A DNA stretch of 64,000 bases from Tamarix chinensis (Eukaryota > Streptophyta > Magnoliopsida > Caryophyllales > Tamaricaceae). Within the stretch, counting starts at the first letter, position 1. The number at the start of each line of letters is the position of its first letter. The stretch lies in NCBI GenBank assembly GCA_030549775.1, contig CM060177.1, positions 60,328,638-60,392,637 on the forward strand, written 5' to 3'. Positions 45,003-57,348 of the stretch are shown here, piece after piece. A program made the translations under genes and the position numbers. Below the pieces are notes generated by a model. The model saw nothing but the letters and a program-made list of their open reading frames with translations, was not told the origin of the DNA and did no database searches.

Positions 45003-46307
45003 TGAAATGGCATTAGCAAGTTGTCCAATCTGTGCCTCTAGGTTCTTGATGGATGCATCCTGATTTTTGAGGCGGGCTTCTTGTTTCTAAAGATGAGCTT
45101 GAATTTGAGCATCATGTTTTTGAAGGGTCCTCTCGGTGCGAGTGATGAACTTGGACATCATCTCTTCAAGGGAAGAAGATTGAGGTTGTTGGGGCAGTAA
45201 AGGAGCTGGAGGTGTTGGTTGTTGTTGTGTGAATTCCGGAGGCTTTGTAGGAACTTCATTTCTCCAACTAAAGTTTGGATGGTTTTTCCATCCAGGATTG
45301 TACACATTGGAGTAGGGATTGTTCGGTCTCCCATAACTATTTCGCATGTAGTTCACTTGATCATAAGATTGTTGGAAGGGATTCCCAACTTGACATTTTG
45401 TGCTTAAGTGTGATCCAGCACATAACTCACACATAGATGCATTAGCTTGTACCTGCATACAAGAAGTACTACCAATTTTGTCAAATTTTTTTGCAAGAAA
45501 ATCAATCTTAGCCTCTAATGATGTGATGGAATCTAAAGAGTGAATTCCTGGAGTCCTTTGTATCAGGGCACGTTCGGAGTGCCATTGATGGGAATTCGAA
45601 GCTAGCTCCTCAATGAACTCATAAACCTGCTCTGGAGTCTTGTTCATAATGGTACCTCCTGCAGCTGCATCTATCATAGAACGGTTAGTAGTAGAGATAC
45701 CATTATAAAAAGTTTGCATCTGAAGCCACATAGGTAGGCCATGATGTGGACACTTCCTAAGCAAATCCTTAAACCTTTCCCATGCATCATAAAGCGATTC
45801 AAGGTCATTTTGCATAAAGGTAGTGATGTCATTCCGTAATTTTGCAGTTTTTGATGGTGGAAAATATCTAGAAAGGAAAGACTTCATCAAATCGTCCCAA
45901 GTAGTAATAGACCCTGGGGATAATGAGTGTAACCAACTCTTAGCCTTATCACGTAACGAAAAAGGGAACAATATAAGCCTAATTGCATCATTAGAAACAC
46001 CATTTAGCTTATAAGTGTCACAGATTTCTACAAAGTTAGCAATATGGGAGTGGGGATCTTCAATAAGGTTACCTCCGAATTGAACTGATGTTTGTAGCAT
46101 CTGGATAATGGCAGGCTTGATCTCAAAATTATTAACTTGTACGGCCGGTCTTCGTATGCTTGAGGTTGAGCCATCAAGGCTTGGTGTAGCATAGTCCCGA
46201 AGTGACCTAGGAATGGGAGCTTGCTCTTGGATAGGAGCTTGTTCTTGGAGTAAGATGTGCTCTTGTGGTGGGATTTGTCCATCATGGGGTGGAGTATTGG
46301 TTTCCAT
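45003..46307 (-). pseudogene. Athila-like gag, stop near the C-terminus
   Basis: Starts at METNTPPHDG (46307), about 230 bp after the PBS. The capsid core reads FEIKPAIIQMLQ, FVEICDTYKLNGV, LRDKAKSWLHSL, LSRYFPPSKTAKLRNDI and FYNGI. A zinc-like CELCAGSHLSTKC cluster lies near 45430. A TAG at 45087-45089 interrupts a frame that otherwise runs directly into protease without a shift. Confidence 0.9.
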
Positions 46308-46534
46308 TTCAATATTTGTGTGTGTGACCTGCGTAAATGTGAGATGGTCTTCTCAATCTCGAGATCAAGTGGCACTAGATCACCCCCACTAGCGCGGGTC
46401 ATGCACTAATGCACCTGCACTAAATCAAGAACTCTTACACCCAAGATTAGTCAACCACAACAAAAAGAATGTAAAAAGAAAAAAATGTCTAGATCACAAT
46501 AAATTCTTTGAGTCCTAATGTCACTCGCTGCAAA

Positions 46535-46552
46535 TCCCCGGCAACGGCGCCA
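46535..46552 (-). other. Primer binding site, Asp tRNA type
   Basis: Sense TGGCGCCGTTGCCGGGGA, the site commonly seen in Athila and related plant elements, six bases from the LTR end. Confidence 0.88.
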
Positions 46553-46558
46553 AAAACT

Positions 46559-47936
46559 TGACACGTTCCTACCCGCAAGTGCACGGGGTCAGAGTAGTAG
46601 TCAAGGTCGATCCCATAAGGATTGGTGAATGACCACTAGGACAATGATAGAACTTAACTATGTCTAAACTACGAGATGATATGAAATAATAAATTGTAAG
46701 CTAAAATAACTAAATAAGCTAAAAATAAAGGAAAATAGCACTCAAGTCACTCAAATAAATAGAAGAGCTAAGGTTCCGGTTCATCGCCCCCGATCCTCAC
46801 ATGTAATCGAAGATCACATCACAAAATAATTCAACAATCATAATCAATCATGCCAACAAGGATAGAAAGTGTTGTGCTTTCTCAAGCCACAACCACCCTA
46901 TTACATATCTATGGCCCTAACTATCTCTAGCTTAGAGTCTAATAGAATGTAATGCATTAAAGTCTATAAAGTTTCCTCCTTTATTATTGAAGAGGTCAAA
47001 TCGATCATCTCTCGACCTACAATTTAATCTCCCGTTGTGCTATTGGGTCTAATACTGGATTATCTCTCGATCTCACCGGTATTTCCCACACCGAAAATCA
47101 GAACCCGGCCGTGGTTCAAGAATCCGTCAATTAATCAATAACACAACACATACATTATGAATTGAATAAAAAAGGATGCAATAATTCAACACATTTGGAT
47201 CGGGAAAAATTACCCTTCACCTTAGCACAAGATCTAGCCCATCAAATTCATAGCAAGAATATTAAAAACAATAAGAGATTCCATAGATAAAGAAAATATC
47301 ATTAGATAATACCCTTGATGTTCACAAATTCTTGCAAGAATTTAACTTCTTGAACCTTCATCTCTAATTTACAAGAGAGATCTTGATGAATTGGGGAAGA
47401 GGATAGAGAAGAGAAAAAAGAGAGGGAGTGGAGGCTGCCTTGAGATATTAGAATAAGAGTTTTTACACTACCGCCTCGTGGATCGCTAGGGTTTCGGTAA
47501 CGATGGGCTTCCCGTGTCAGCTTTGAAAATAATTCGTATTTTGACCATAACGTTTTCATCATAACTCCGATTAAGCTGATTTTGGATGCGTTGGAAAGCT
47601 ATTAAAAATATCTAAAACTTTGATGTTGAAATCTTCTCCAAATTCAGACCTTTTTGTGGTCTAAATTTCACTTCTTTCATACCCATATACTTTAAATATG
47701 CATTCTTTCTTTTTGCACTTTAACTTTATCTCCTCTTTGCTCCTTTTTTCTCCTTTCTTCTCCCTTTAAGGTTATTCTTTTTCTTCATCCTTCCTGATTA
47801 TTTTTGTTGCTTGAGACCCTGCAAATTTTCACAACACAAAGGCAATAATACGAACAAAAAGGGAGAATTCTGACTGAAATTAAAGGTAAAAACTCTTATA
47901 AACCTTAGGAATAAGATATAAAAGTCACACTTATCA
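46559..47936 (-). repeat. Athila 5' LTR, complete
   Basis: 1378 bp, sense TGATAAGTGTGAC...GGAACGTGTCA. The part shared with the 3' LTR differs by only a few percent by eye. Confidence 0.92.
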
Positions 47937-48125
47937 CAGACCCTAATACCACCATACAAAAATTAATACCACCAAACCATAACACCACCATGCAAACCCT
48001 AATACCACCATAAGCCATTAATACCACCATGAAATCACTAATACCACCATACAAATATTAATACCACCAAACCATAACACCACCATGCTACCATCAATAC
48101 CACCATAGAACATTAATACCACCAT
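47937..48125 (-). repeat. Short remnant of the 95-bp minisatellite
   Basis: Fewer than two units of the array that is about 800 bp in the partner LTR, directly beside the Athila 5' LTR end. Confidence 0.88.
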
Positions 48126-49204
48126 ACAATTTCAAGGCTCCCATGCATGGTTCCCAACTCTCATTTATTTCGGACATTCCTCCCACTTAAATCTCCTTTC
48201 ATAAATCATGAGGTACTTAGGTCAACCTCATATCCCCCTTAGTGGTCTCACTTCCCATTTATTTCCGGTCATTCTTATATTCCCAACTCATTTTACCATT
48301 TATCCTAACATGCATGTCCTAGAGGGCCATAACATAATACATCATAAACATCATACATATACATGTCATGCTCATGTCATGGAAGCACATACAACATACC
48401 TCAATCTCCAAGCTGCGCTACACATAAGACAAGTTATACACAAATCATATAATACATGGCATAGCATGGCATACACAACATTCAACACATCCATGTCACA
48501 CATAGCACATGGCCATTAGCTTCGTCCTTACCTAAGGCGACGCCGGGCTTGGAGCACGCTCCTCTAACTCCTTAGGGCTTTCGTCGGGATTACCTATAAA
48601 AGGGATAAATGCTAAGTATTAGTTTTCCTTATAAGTACCATATTTCCTTATTCCAGTTTAGGATTAGAGTTTTTATTACTAAAAGGGTGTTATACAAAAA
48701 CTAGGGCTCTTACATTAGAATTAGTATACTAAATATTAGTAGTCAAAATATATTTATTTTTTTGATACTTATTGTTACACTTATTTTATTAACCCCATTA
48801 GTTCTAATATTGTATTAATAGGGTTTATGCTAGCTATAGGAAAATAGTGTTAGTATTAATAAAATAGTGACACTAATGTCTAGTGATAGAAACCCTAGCG
48901 TTTTAAGGCCAAGTCTATTAATGGTGTTATATTTGAAATGATAATATTATAAGGTCACAATATTACAAGTAAACTATTCCTAAGGGTGATAATGATAATG
49001 GTTGTATATTCTTGAATAATAAAAGGGTTCAAATGCTTTTGATTACAATAATAAGGTAGTGATAGTAGTAATAATAGTAATAGCTAATAATAGTGTCCTA
49101 GTAATGAGGTTAGGGTTAATGTTAAATGGTATGGTAATAAGGTTCAAGTACTCTTCTTAGTTAAAAACCACATGATATTTACTAGCTTGAGTTAACTAAC
49201 ATGG

Positions 49205-49521
49205 ATAAGAACAAAAGTAGTATTATTATTAACAATAGTGATAAATGTGTTAAGTATAATAATAATAATAATAATAGTAATAATAATAATAATAATAATA
49301 GTAATAATAGTAATAATAATAATAATAATATAGCCAAGTAAGGGTAAGCAATAATAATAATAACCATAGTGAGGATGATAGAAATAATAATGATAAAATG
49401 TTAATACTAATAACAATAAGACCAAAGTTAAGTATAATACAAGTTAGGGTTTAAAAGGGATGTTAGTATTAGTAAGAAAATAAGAACATTAATAATAGAG
49501 ACAATAATAATGGTAATAATG

Positions 49522-49560
<39 letters not shown>

Positions 49561-49630
49561 GTGATAATGATGATGATAATAATAATAATAATAATAATAA
49601 GTATAGTATTATTAATATTAGTAGAAAATA
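49205..49630 (-). repeat. AAT microsatellite clusters (non-autonomous 5' LTR)
   Basis: Partner of 34960-35335 with longer runs in both clusters. 48126-49204 and 49631-51167 are the rest of the LTR, including TATA at 50295-50303 and the purine-rich plus strand at about 49650-50860. Confidence 0.9.
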
Positions 49631-51167
49631 GTAGCAGTTATATAAAAGGGGTATTAGGGTTTAGATGAGTGGAGAACCACCTAGGGTCGGTGGTGGTTCG
49701 GCGGTGGCGCGTGGCGGCGACGGCGGCGGCGGTGGAGGTGGAGAAGAGAGGAAAAGATGGAGAAGGTGGTTAGATGGGAGGGGAAAAGGAGGAGTTTGAG
49801 GTGGGGAAAGAAACAGCAGGTGAAGGGGAGTGGAGTGAGGGTGGTGGCGTAGCAAGGGGTGGCGGCGCGCGGTGGTTGGCGCGGCGGCCGAGGGCGGTGG
49901 AGAGAGGTGGAAGATGAGGGAGGAAGGAGGAGAGGGAGGCAGGGGGAGTAGAAGGAAGGGGAAGGTAGAGGAAGATTCCCTGGGTGTTTTGGAGGGTGGA
50001 GGAGGTGCCGGCAGAGGCGGAAATGGGCGGCGGAAGGCGGCACGAGGGGCGGCGAGGGCTGGAACAGGTTGTTCGAGGAGGCACTTTTGCACGCCCTGGG
50101 CGGCTCGTGCAAGGCAAGGGAAGGGGTGATGGTGATCTGGTTTCGTAGAGGGAAGCGCAGGGATGGTCTCAGTGGGAGGAGTTTGTTGTGGTGGTCGCCG
50201 GAGATGGCGGAATAGAGAGCTGTTTGGGCGGCGGCGAGCGACTGGGGTTTCTGGGCTACGAAAGAGGGAGCTCGGTTACAGGTGCTAAGACGGGTATTTA
50301 TAGGCTAATTGAGGAGGAAAAAGACAAGAGAAGAAGAAGACAAACGGGCAGGTATGGCAGGACCACCGGCCGGCGGTGGCAGGCGGTGTAGTCCTGCCAT
50401 GGTAGATAGGTCGGGGAGGGGGAAGAAAAGGAAAGAGATGGCACGCGCGAAGGGAAGAGAGGGACTTGGTTGGGGTCGAAAAGAGGAAAGAAAATGGCAG
50501 GGAGGGCAGGGGAGGACGGTCGACGCAGGTGGCTGCCTGCGAAGATCGCGTTTGCAGTTCGGGGTGTAGGTCGGGGTGCAAGTCGGGGAAGAAGAGGACT
50601 GGACCGGTCGGTCCAGGGGGAAAAAGAAAAAAAAGGAAGAGGGCTGGTTTAGTTGCTGGCCAAGAGGAGACGGGCGAGGGGAGCAGGCCGCGCGGCTTGG
50701 GCTGTGCGGGATGGGGTAGGGGTAGGGGTCTGGGCCGACGGGCTGGCCCAATCGGGGGGGAAATAATGTAAAGGAGGAAGAGAGAAAAAGAAAAGAAGGA
50801 AAAAAAAAGAAAAAAGAAAAATGGAAAATGGAAAATGGAAAAAATGATAAAATGGTTGTGTTGGGTGTATTTGGGTCTTTATTTATTTATATATTTAATT
50901 TAGATATTTAATTTTAATAATGACTATTTTAAGAATAATAATTAAATTTATTTTTAGATTAATTGGGCTATTTTGGATAAAATTTCCTTAACTTTCCTTC
51001 TAATTAGTAAAATGTCTAAAATTTTATAAATAATTTATTTATTGATTTATCTTTATTTTCCTCAATTAATTTCCTCTTTATTTAATAAAGTAACCCATTT
51101 TCTAAGATTTTCTCTAATAAATCATTATTTTCCATAATTCCTAAATTAGGATTTTTGGAGTATTTTA

Positions 51168-51172
51168 ATTCT
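51168..51172 (+). repeat. Target site duplication ATTCT (right)
   Basis: Matches 31423-31427; sequence after it belongs to the old host LTR. Confidence 0.92.
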
Positions 51173-52315
51173 ACTTTAATTGTTTTAATTGTGTTTTCCA
51201 CCTAACATTCAATCATGAATAAGAAATTATTATTTCTAATTACAAGATCATGGGAGTTGGGTTAAGGTATTTTATAGGTCCATTCCACATAGCATTATGA
51301 GTGGCCTAGGTATGTTTTTTTCTTGAGGGATGCATTATTTTGTTCTACCGGATTAACAATATTGGGTCCCTAAACATAAAGTGAATGATAATATAATTTG
51401 AGATAAGTAAATAATCGATAATACATTACTAATTTAAATTGGAATATTATTTGAGCTAAGACTGATGTGATGGGCTACTTTAACTAATGATATAGTGGCT
51501 CAAGTATGTCATCCCCAAGAGGTACTTTGGATAGTTCCATGGGTTTATGAATATTGGATCAAGTTTGTTTTTCCTAATAGGTGTTGGGGCCATTCTACTA
51601 GACAATGGTAATGGTTTAGGTGTATTGTTTTGAGAGTTGCTTTTGAAAGTTCTACCGGAATAAGAGTTATGGGGTCCTAAAATTCAACATATAAAATAAT
51701 AGAATATGTTATATCTAATAATTATGCCTAAATTAGTAATCATCTTTTATTATTTTATGTATTTAGCATATGTGCTTACTTTCCACTATGCACATGTGTA
51801 TTTTTATTTATCTCTTACTTGAACATATTGTTACATTGCTCAATATGTAGCATAATCTCCAACCTTTTCATGCGTGCGACATATTACCATGAGAAGATTA
51901 CCCATATTTCTTTGTGTTGGTCATTAAGGATCCATTGGATAATTTTTCTAACTATTTGTCTTTGTGTGGTGTGTAGTGATTTTCTTTATTAGGGATTTTG
52001 GGCAAAGAGTTATGTCATCGGAGTGATAGCTTTACCTAGATGCATTTTGGTACTCTTAGATCCTTAGTATCCCTTTTGTCTTTATTTTTTGATATTCTAA
52101 TCATAATTAATCTTCAACTCATATATACGTTTATGAAGCTTTTCTCATTTTCTATTTATCTTTATTTACATTTCAATCATGTTGCCTAGTGATTAATGTG
52201 AGAATGGTGAAGGAAGATAGACTTTTATCAATTATAGTGGTAACAAGAAGTTATTTTTGCATTATGCTTTCACAAAAAACAAAAAAAAAATAGTAGTAAA
52301 ATTGAGGGTGTTATA

Positions 52316-55300
52316 ACAACTCTTTTAATGATCCTAGGAAGCTCTTATGTGAAAGTAATTCAACTTAATCTACTTCATAGTGTCCTCAATCATGTATGGT
52401 GCCAACACAATTGTATCTCAAATATCACTCAAGTAAAATAGAAGGCCTTAAAAAGCACCATGCTGATACTTTTATGGTAACACTTGTTATAGGAAAACTA
52501 TGTCCAAAGAATCTTTTCAACTACCACCAAAATCCATCACACATATTAGAAGCATATCTTAGAAAGTTTGAATAATCATGTTGCCACATCACATCTTATG
52601 TTTGACCAATTGTAGTTGGATTAAAATGCAGTAGTCATATTTACCTAAGACCCAAAAGTAGTCTGTAACTTCTACCAATTGTGTGATAGGAACCTCAAGT
52701 CCCAATCTAAAATAATCTGAATAGATACTCTTTGGAATCTTACCACATACTTCAGACAAGCTCTATCCATATACAAAACGCACCAAATAAATTTCATCAG
52801 TATAAATACTAGTAACTTAGTTGATAAAGATTAACCCAAATGGAATTGAACCCACTATGAATACCTTGAACACCAACCACAAAATCCATGCATATATTAT
52901 CCCATTTCCACTCTAGAACATCCAATGACTACACTAACTTTGCTAGTTTTTATGCTTCATCTTGATGTTCTAAAAGGTCAAGCATGTGGTAACAAACTCC
53001 ATAGCTTTCCACTTCATATGAGGCCATTAATATACTTTCTTCATGTCCTTATATAACCAATGCTCACCAAGGTGGGTGGAATAAGGAGCATAGTGATCCT
53101 CTTTAAGGATCTTTTTCTTTAGCTCATCACATCTTCATAGTATATACTTCTTGCCATGACAATTTATGTTCTCATAATCATGGATTAGAATCTTTTAGCT
53201 TTACCACCATCAAAACCACATCATGTCTTCTTGATTTTCACATCACAGGGCTAACTAGCTCAAATTTTATTAAAGATAGAAGGTGTGACTATAAGAGCAC
53301 CCATTAACACCTCTAAGCTACTAGTTGTAATCAACATAATTTTTATCTCTCTAAGCTTTTAACATAAAGTATCTAACAAACCAATAAAACTCAAGGAGTG
53401 TGGCATCTTCTAGATAAGAGCATATGTTGCCACATTAGCCTTACCCACATGGTAGGTAAACTACATGTCATAACCCTTAACAAGCTATAACAATCTATGT
53501 TGCTTCAAAATCAATTATCACTATGTGAAAATGTAATTGAGACTTTTATTACCAGTGTGAAACTTGTACTAAACACCATTAATACTTCTATATCCTCAAA
53601 GTGAAAACCACCATAGAAACTTCTAACTCGTACATAAATTAGTTCTATTCATGTAACTTCACCTAACATAAAGCATAATCCTCTACTATGTCATACTATA
53701 TTAGCACATAAATAAACCAACGCATAGAACCATTTCTATACACCTCAAAACCAACTAAAACACTAGGTAATGTACTAGATATAAATTGAAACCCCTCTTC
53801 AACTTTTAACTTCTCAATAGCCTCACTATAATAGTCATCGCATTGAAAACATGTATTTTTCTCTAGTAAAGTGGTTAAGGGACAAGATATATTATAGAAA
53901 TCCTTGAAATTTTTTCTATATTAACCTACCAATCCCAAACAACTATGGACCTCCTTTATTAACATCAATGGAAACCACTTGGTAATTATTAAAATCATGG
54001 AAGGGTTTAGTGACATCCTATTATTCAAGATTGCATGCCAAAGAAAATCTACTTGGTGTATCCAAAGCTCACAATTTTAGAGCTTGGCATACAATTTGAG
54101 GACTCTCAACAACATTATCATTATCATAGATACTAGAGTAGATGAGTATGTCATAAATAAATACTACAATCTAAGAAATATCTAAGGATCTTATACATCT
54201 TGAAAGTTTTATTTTGATTATTCTACACAATATTCCTCAACATATGGTCGTCTAACAAAAAATCAATTTTTTAAACACTACGGCCCCTTAAAATCAGTTA
54301 AGATAGACCATTGATACAAGGTAGAGGACAATAGTTCTTTATTATAAGTGGATTCAACCCTCTATAGTTGATAGAAAACCTCAAACTTCTATCCTTCTTT
54401 CTAATAAAGAGGGATGTCACTCCTTATGGTGACATATTCATTAGAATATAGACCTTTTCAAACACCTCCTCTAACTAAGCCTTAAGCTCCTTCATCTCTA
54501 TTGGTAGCTTGGATACTAGCTTAGTTTATCATAATAAATTGATAGTGAGATCAACATATGAAACTAGCACCATACCTAGAATCTCATTAAGGAAAACTTG
54601 GATACTCTTGAATCACCATAGGTTCCTCTAATGGTGCCTCATGATAAGCCGCAATATTGCGAACATAAGCCAAGAAGAGCATAAATCATTTCTAAACTAT
54701 GGTACTTTGAGTGATAGCTAACACAACATTCTAAGAGTGCATAGCTTTTCTTCTTTGTTAATAGATCCTATCACCCTTTGGTCTTGAAAGTACCACACTC
54801 TCATCTACACATTCTATAAATGCTCAGTATTTTCCTAACATGTATATACGTATGGCCATATCAAATTCATTCAATTTAAACTATATAAGTCTAATAAGAA
54901 ATCAACCCTACTAACTATTAAGCAAAATTATCTAATGAGCCTATAATAGTCATTCACATATCTTGAAGGAAACATAATAGAAGTAGAGACATCAGCCAAG
55001 AGAGATAAGTAGCTCTATTAAGAAAAGCATATGACATAGGAGAATGAGTTACCCTATATTTAAGAAGTATACATGCTGATAAAGAAGAAACATTAACATA
55101 TCATTCATCACATTACCTTGAAACTCAGCTATAGAGTGGCTAATCATATTTACGCACCTAAATGAAGGAACATCCACAACATTGGCTTTCCTTTGTCTCG
55201 ATGATAGGTACAAGGTTTCTATACCCTTAACTAGATAGTATGATTGGAAAAGCTAGCTAGTGATGAATGAAATCCCATAACCTATTGTTGCTTATTTTAA

Positions 55301-55790
55301 ATTGATCAAGTAATATGAGCTTGAGATTGACCCTTCTAAACATTACCGTCACCAAAATGATAATTAAAAGACATAAATACCAACAACCATCATGAGGATA
55401 GATCACCTCATTACCATAGACTCCACCCACTCGGAGGTTTAGTCTACAACTCTTGTAGTGGTAGTTCCTCTCCTCATAACTACCTAAAGACTAACCTCCT
55501 TATCATGATATTGACTGCATAAATCTACCATGCCTTTTCAACACATTACCTCAAGAATCAACCTTTTTCCACCTTTAGGATGGTTATAGCCCTCAAACTT
55601 TCTCTTTCCCTTAAATAGTTACTCTTAGTCTAGATAATGTAAGAACAATCCAAGGCTTTATCATAAATACTAGCCATATCTTAGAGGGAAACTCCAACTA
55701 ACTACTCATAATATCTCTAAGTTTTCATAAGAATTTAAATGATCACATCAAGTAGACTTAATTGAGCTATTCCAAAAGTACTCCTATTTT
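52316..55790 (-). pseudogene. Decayed Tekay-type gag-pol relic
   Basis: No frame survives, but the minus strand follows the order of the chromovirus at 12768-17289. Gag remnants are at about 55790-55000, protease at about 55000-54600, the RT start (KKDRSLRF-like and INYRGLNP-like) near 54420-54300, RNase H (NKSLNYIFT-like) near 53560-53500, and the integrase zinc region (HPGG-like) near 53090-53010. Integrase runs down to 52330 (SYNKCYHKSISM-like). Both ends are cut: gag at 55790 against a Reina fragment and integrase at 52316 against the old LTR. The heavy decay suggests it is among the oldest layers. Confidence 0.75.
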
Positions 55791-56550
55791 TTGTGAACTC
55801 AGCATGCCCTAGTTATATATTGCAATCCTTTGTCTCTTATTAACTATCTTATGTAGTAAAGTCTCTAAATTTCTATTAGTTATTGGTTTAACTATCTATT
55901 TATGGATGATGAGATGTAGTAACCAAAATTTTGGTACTTAAAATTTTCCTAAGTAGCTCAAAAATATATATCTATTAGACACTATGAATTTAGGAATACC
56001 ATGCAACATTGCTACCTTTTTTAAATATAATTCTGCCACATGAGTTCCATTGTCAATTTTAATATAAGGAATAAAATGTGCCATTCAAAAAATCTATCTA
56101 CTATTACCTCTTTGTATCCTCATTAAATGTAGGATAAAGTTAATGCAAACCCATCCCCATGGTTAACTAGGAATAAGTAGAGGTGTATACAAACCCTTTT
56201 GGAAGAAAATATTACTCTTTTGATAGTTCATACATTAGCTAATAATAGTTTCTACTAGTTTTATCATTCTTGGCTAATAGAAGTGTTCTTATAAAAATTA
56301 CATAGTCTTATGCTCACTAAAATGACTAACTATATCCCCTTTATACAATTCCATTTGAAGTAAGTCTAGCACACTAGATTTAGGTATGTAAAATTTTTTA
56401 ATCTTAAAAAGAAACACATCTTAAAGCACATATTTACCATGATTACCATTTTGCTTTTCCTACATCATCAATTTCAAATAAATCTTCATCTTTTGCATAC
56501 AACTATTGAAAATTTTCTAAACCAAATAACCTCACATCCATCATGATAAG
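55791..56550 (-). pseudogene. Reina-type integrase fragment (host of the inserted element)
   Basis: Decayed integrase of a second Reina-type copy. An HHP-(Q)-DGQT-like stretch lies near 55915-55860 and a region after RNase H (LFGLENFQ-like, AKDEDLFEI-like) near 56540-56460. It continues to the right of the inserted element at 62754-64000. About 340 bp around 55791-55850 are too decayed to place exactly. Confidence 0.65.
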
Positions 56551-57348
56551 TGATGTAGAAGATTATCACTAAACAATATTCTACAACTAGAAACTTTTAC
56601 TATGAGAATAACCTGTTACAAAAACACTTCAAATTATCAACTTCTTCAACTTGATTCTTATGATACTCGAAATGCTTTTGTAAGGTGGCATATATCTACT
56701 CCAAGATCTAATGCCTTCTAATGAGAAATATACTATTTATTAATATAAAACTCTTGCTACTCTCCAATTTAGTCAATTGAAGAAGGAGAAGAGAAAAAGA
56801 AGAACACACTTCTATCGTGCAAATTCTCTCTTTGGTTATTGCATTCGCATAATGGTTTTTGTCTCTACCAAGATCAATGTATAAGTAATTATATATGCAT
56901 GTACCCATGAAGGCTCTTTCATTAATAAGCCTACTAATAAACACTTATTAATGAAATCAACCTCTAATGCATAGTACACACATATTTAAAAGTTACAATG
57001 ATAATTTACAAGTTTTACAAAGTATACAATAAAATAATAAAGCTACATCACTTTAATAATGTAATATGTAGACATAATCATATGTAATTAAACTTTATTT
57101 ACTGTAGCCATGTTCTTCCTTGTGCTTTGTAATCCATGTAATTCCATTGTCATTGCCTTTTACATCAAAGATGTTTAATAGCATGAACTTCTAACAAACA
57201 TGTACGTTCTTGTAAGAATTACTTGACAGAACATTAGAAACATAAATTTTCAAGCACTATGGGTTCCATCTCCAAGTATGCTACTTCTCCATAATCTTCA
57301 TCATTTAAAGAATAAGATTGAGATTATTGTAAAGATGCTCCTGCATCA
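56551..57348 (-). repeat. Reina-type 3' LTR
   Basis: 798 bp. The pol frame reads a few codons (YDAGASLQ and stop) into the LTR start. PPT CTTTACAAGGGTATTA is directly upstream in sense (57349-57364). Confidence 0.85.

Larger units (their letters stand above)
38629..47936 (-). mobile_element. Athila-like Ty3/gypsy element, truncated at its 3' end
   Basis: A 9.3-kb insert in an LTR of the non-autonomous element. The full 5' LTR is at 46559-47936 (1378 bp, TGATAAGTGTG...AACGTGTCA), with an Asp-tRNA PBS, gag, protease, RT, RNase H and integrase in one frame with six stops and one frameshift, a PPT, and a 3' LTR cut to 655 bp. Gag and RT sequence and the PBS fit Athila. No chromodomain and no env-like frame are seen. 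No target duplication is visible because the left end was deleted along with host sequence. Confidence 0.92.
31428..51167 (-). mobile_element. Non-autonomous Tekay-related element with giant LTRs and 473-bp interior
   Basis: LTRs are at 31428-36866 (5439 bp) and 37340-51167 (about 4.5 kb after removing the Athila insert). Between them are only 473 bp with PBS and PPT. Ends (TGATATACCCC... and ...GGGGGTGTTACA), PPT, PBS and leader structures match the autonomous Tekay-like family. No coding domain is present, so proteins must have come in trans. In most segments the LTRs differ by about 1 percent. It resembles the LARD idea (large, non-coding, mobilised in trans) but with an unusually short interior. 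Confidence 0.88.
37340..51167 (-). repeat. 5' LTR of the non-autonomous element, split by Athila
   Basis: Two pieces, 37340-38628 and 47937-51167. Its sense start reads TAAAATACTCC where the partner has TGATATACCCC, so the terminal TG has decayed to TA. It carries hairpins (37441-37486, 37805-37825), an array (38020-38390), leader blocks, AAT repeats (49205-49630) and TATA (50295-50303). About 0.3 kb of LTR next to the insertion and most of the 95-bp minisatellite are missing. Confidence 0.9.
29123..52315 (+). mobile_element. Old Tekay-type LTR (interrupted host of the non-autonomous element)
   Basis: The probable start is TGATTTAATACCCCAAATTTT at 29123 and the end is GAGGGTGTTATA at 52315. 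Without the insert it is about 3.45 kb (29123-31427 plus 51173-52315). Landmarks in the family order are a C/T-rich tract (29380-30400), a short AAT run (31271-31297), and the decayed hairpin region ttacattgctcaatatgtag at 51831 followed by ttttcatgcgtgc. The five bases at its flanks do not match, so the outer boundary or the element type is uncertain. Confidence 0.6.
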
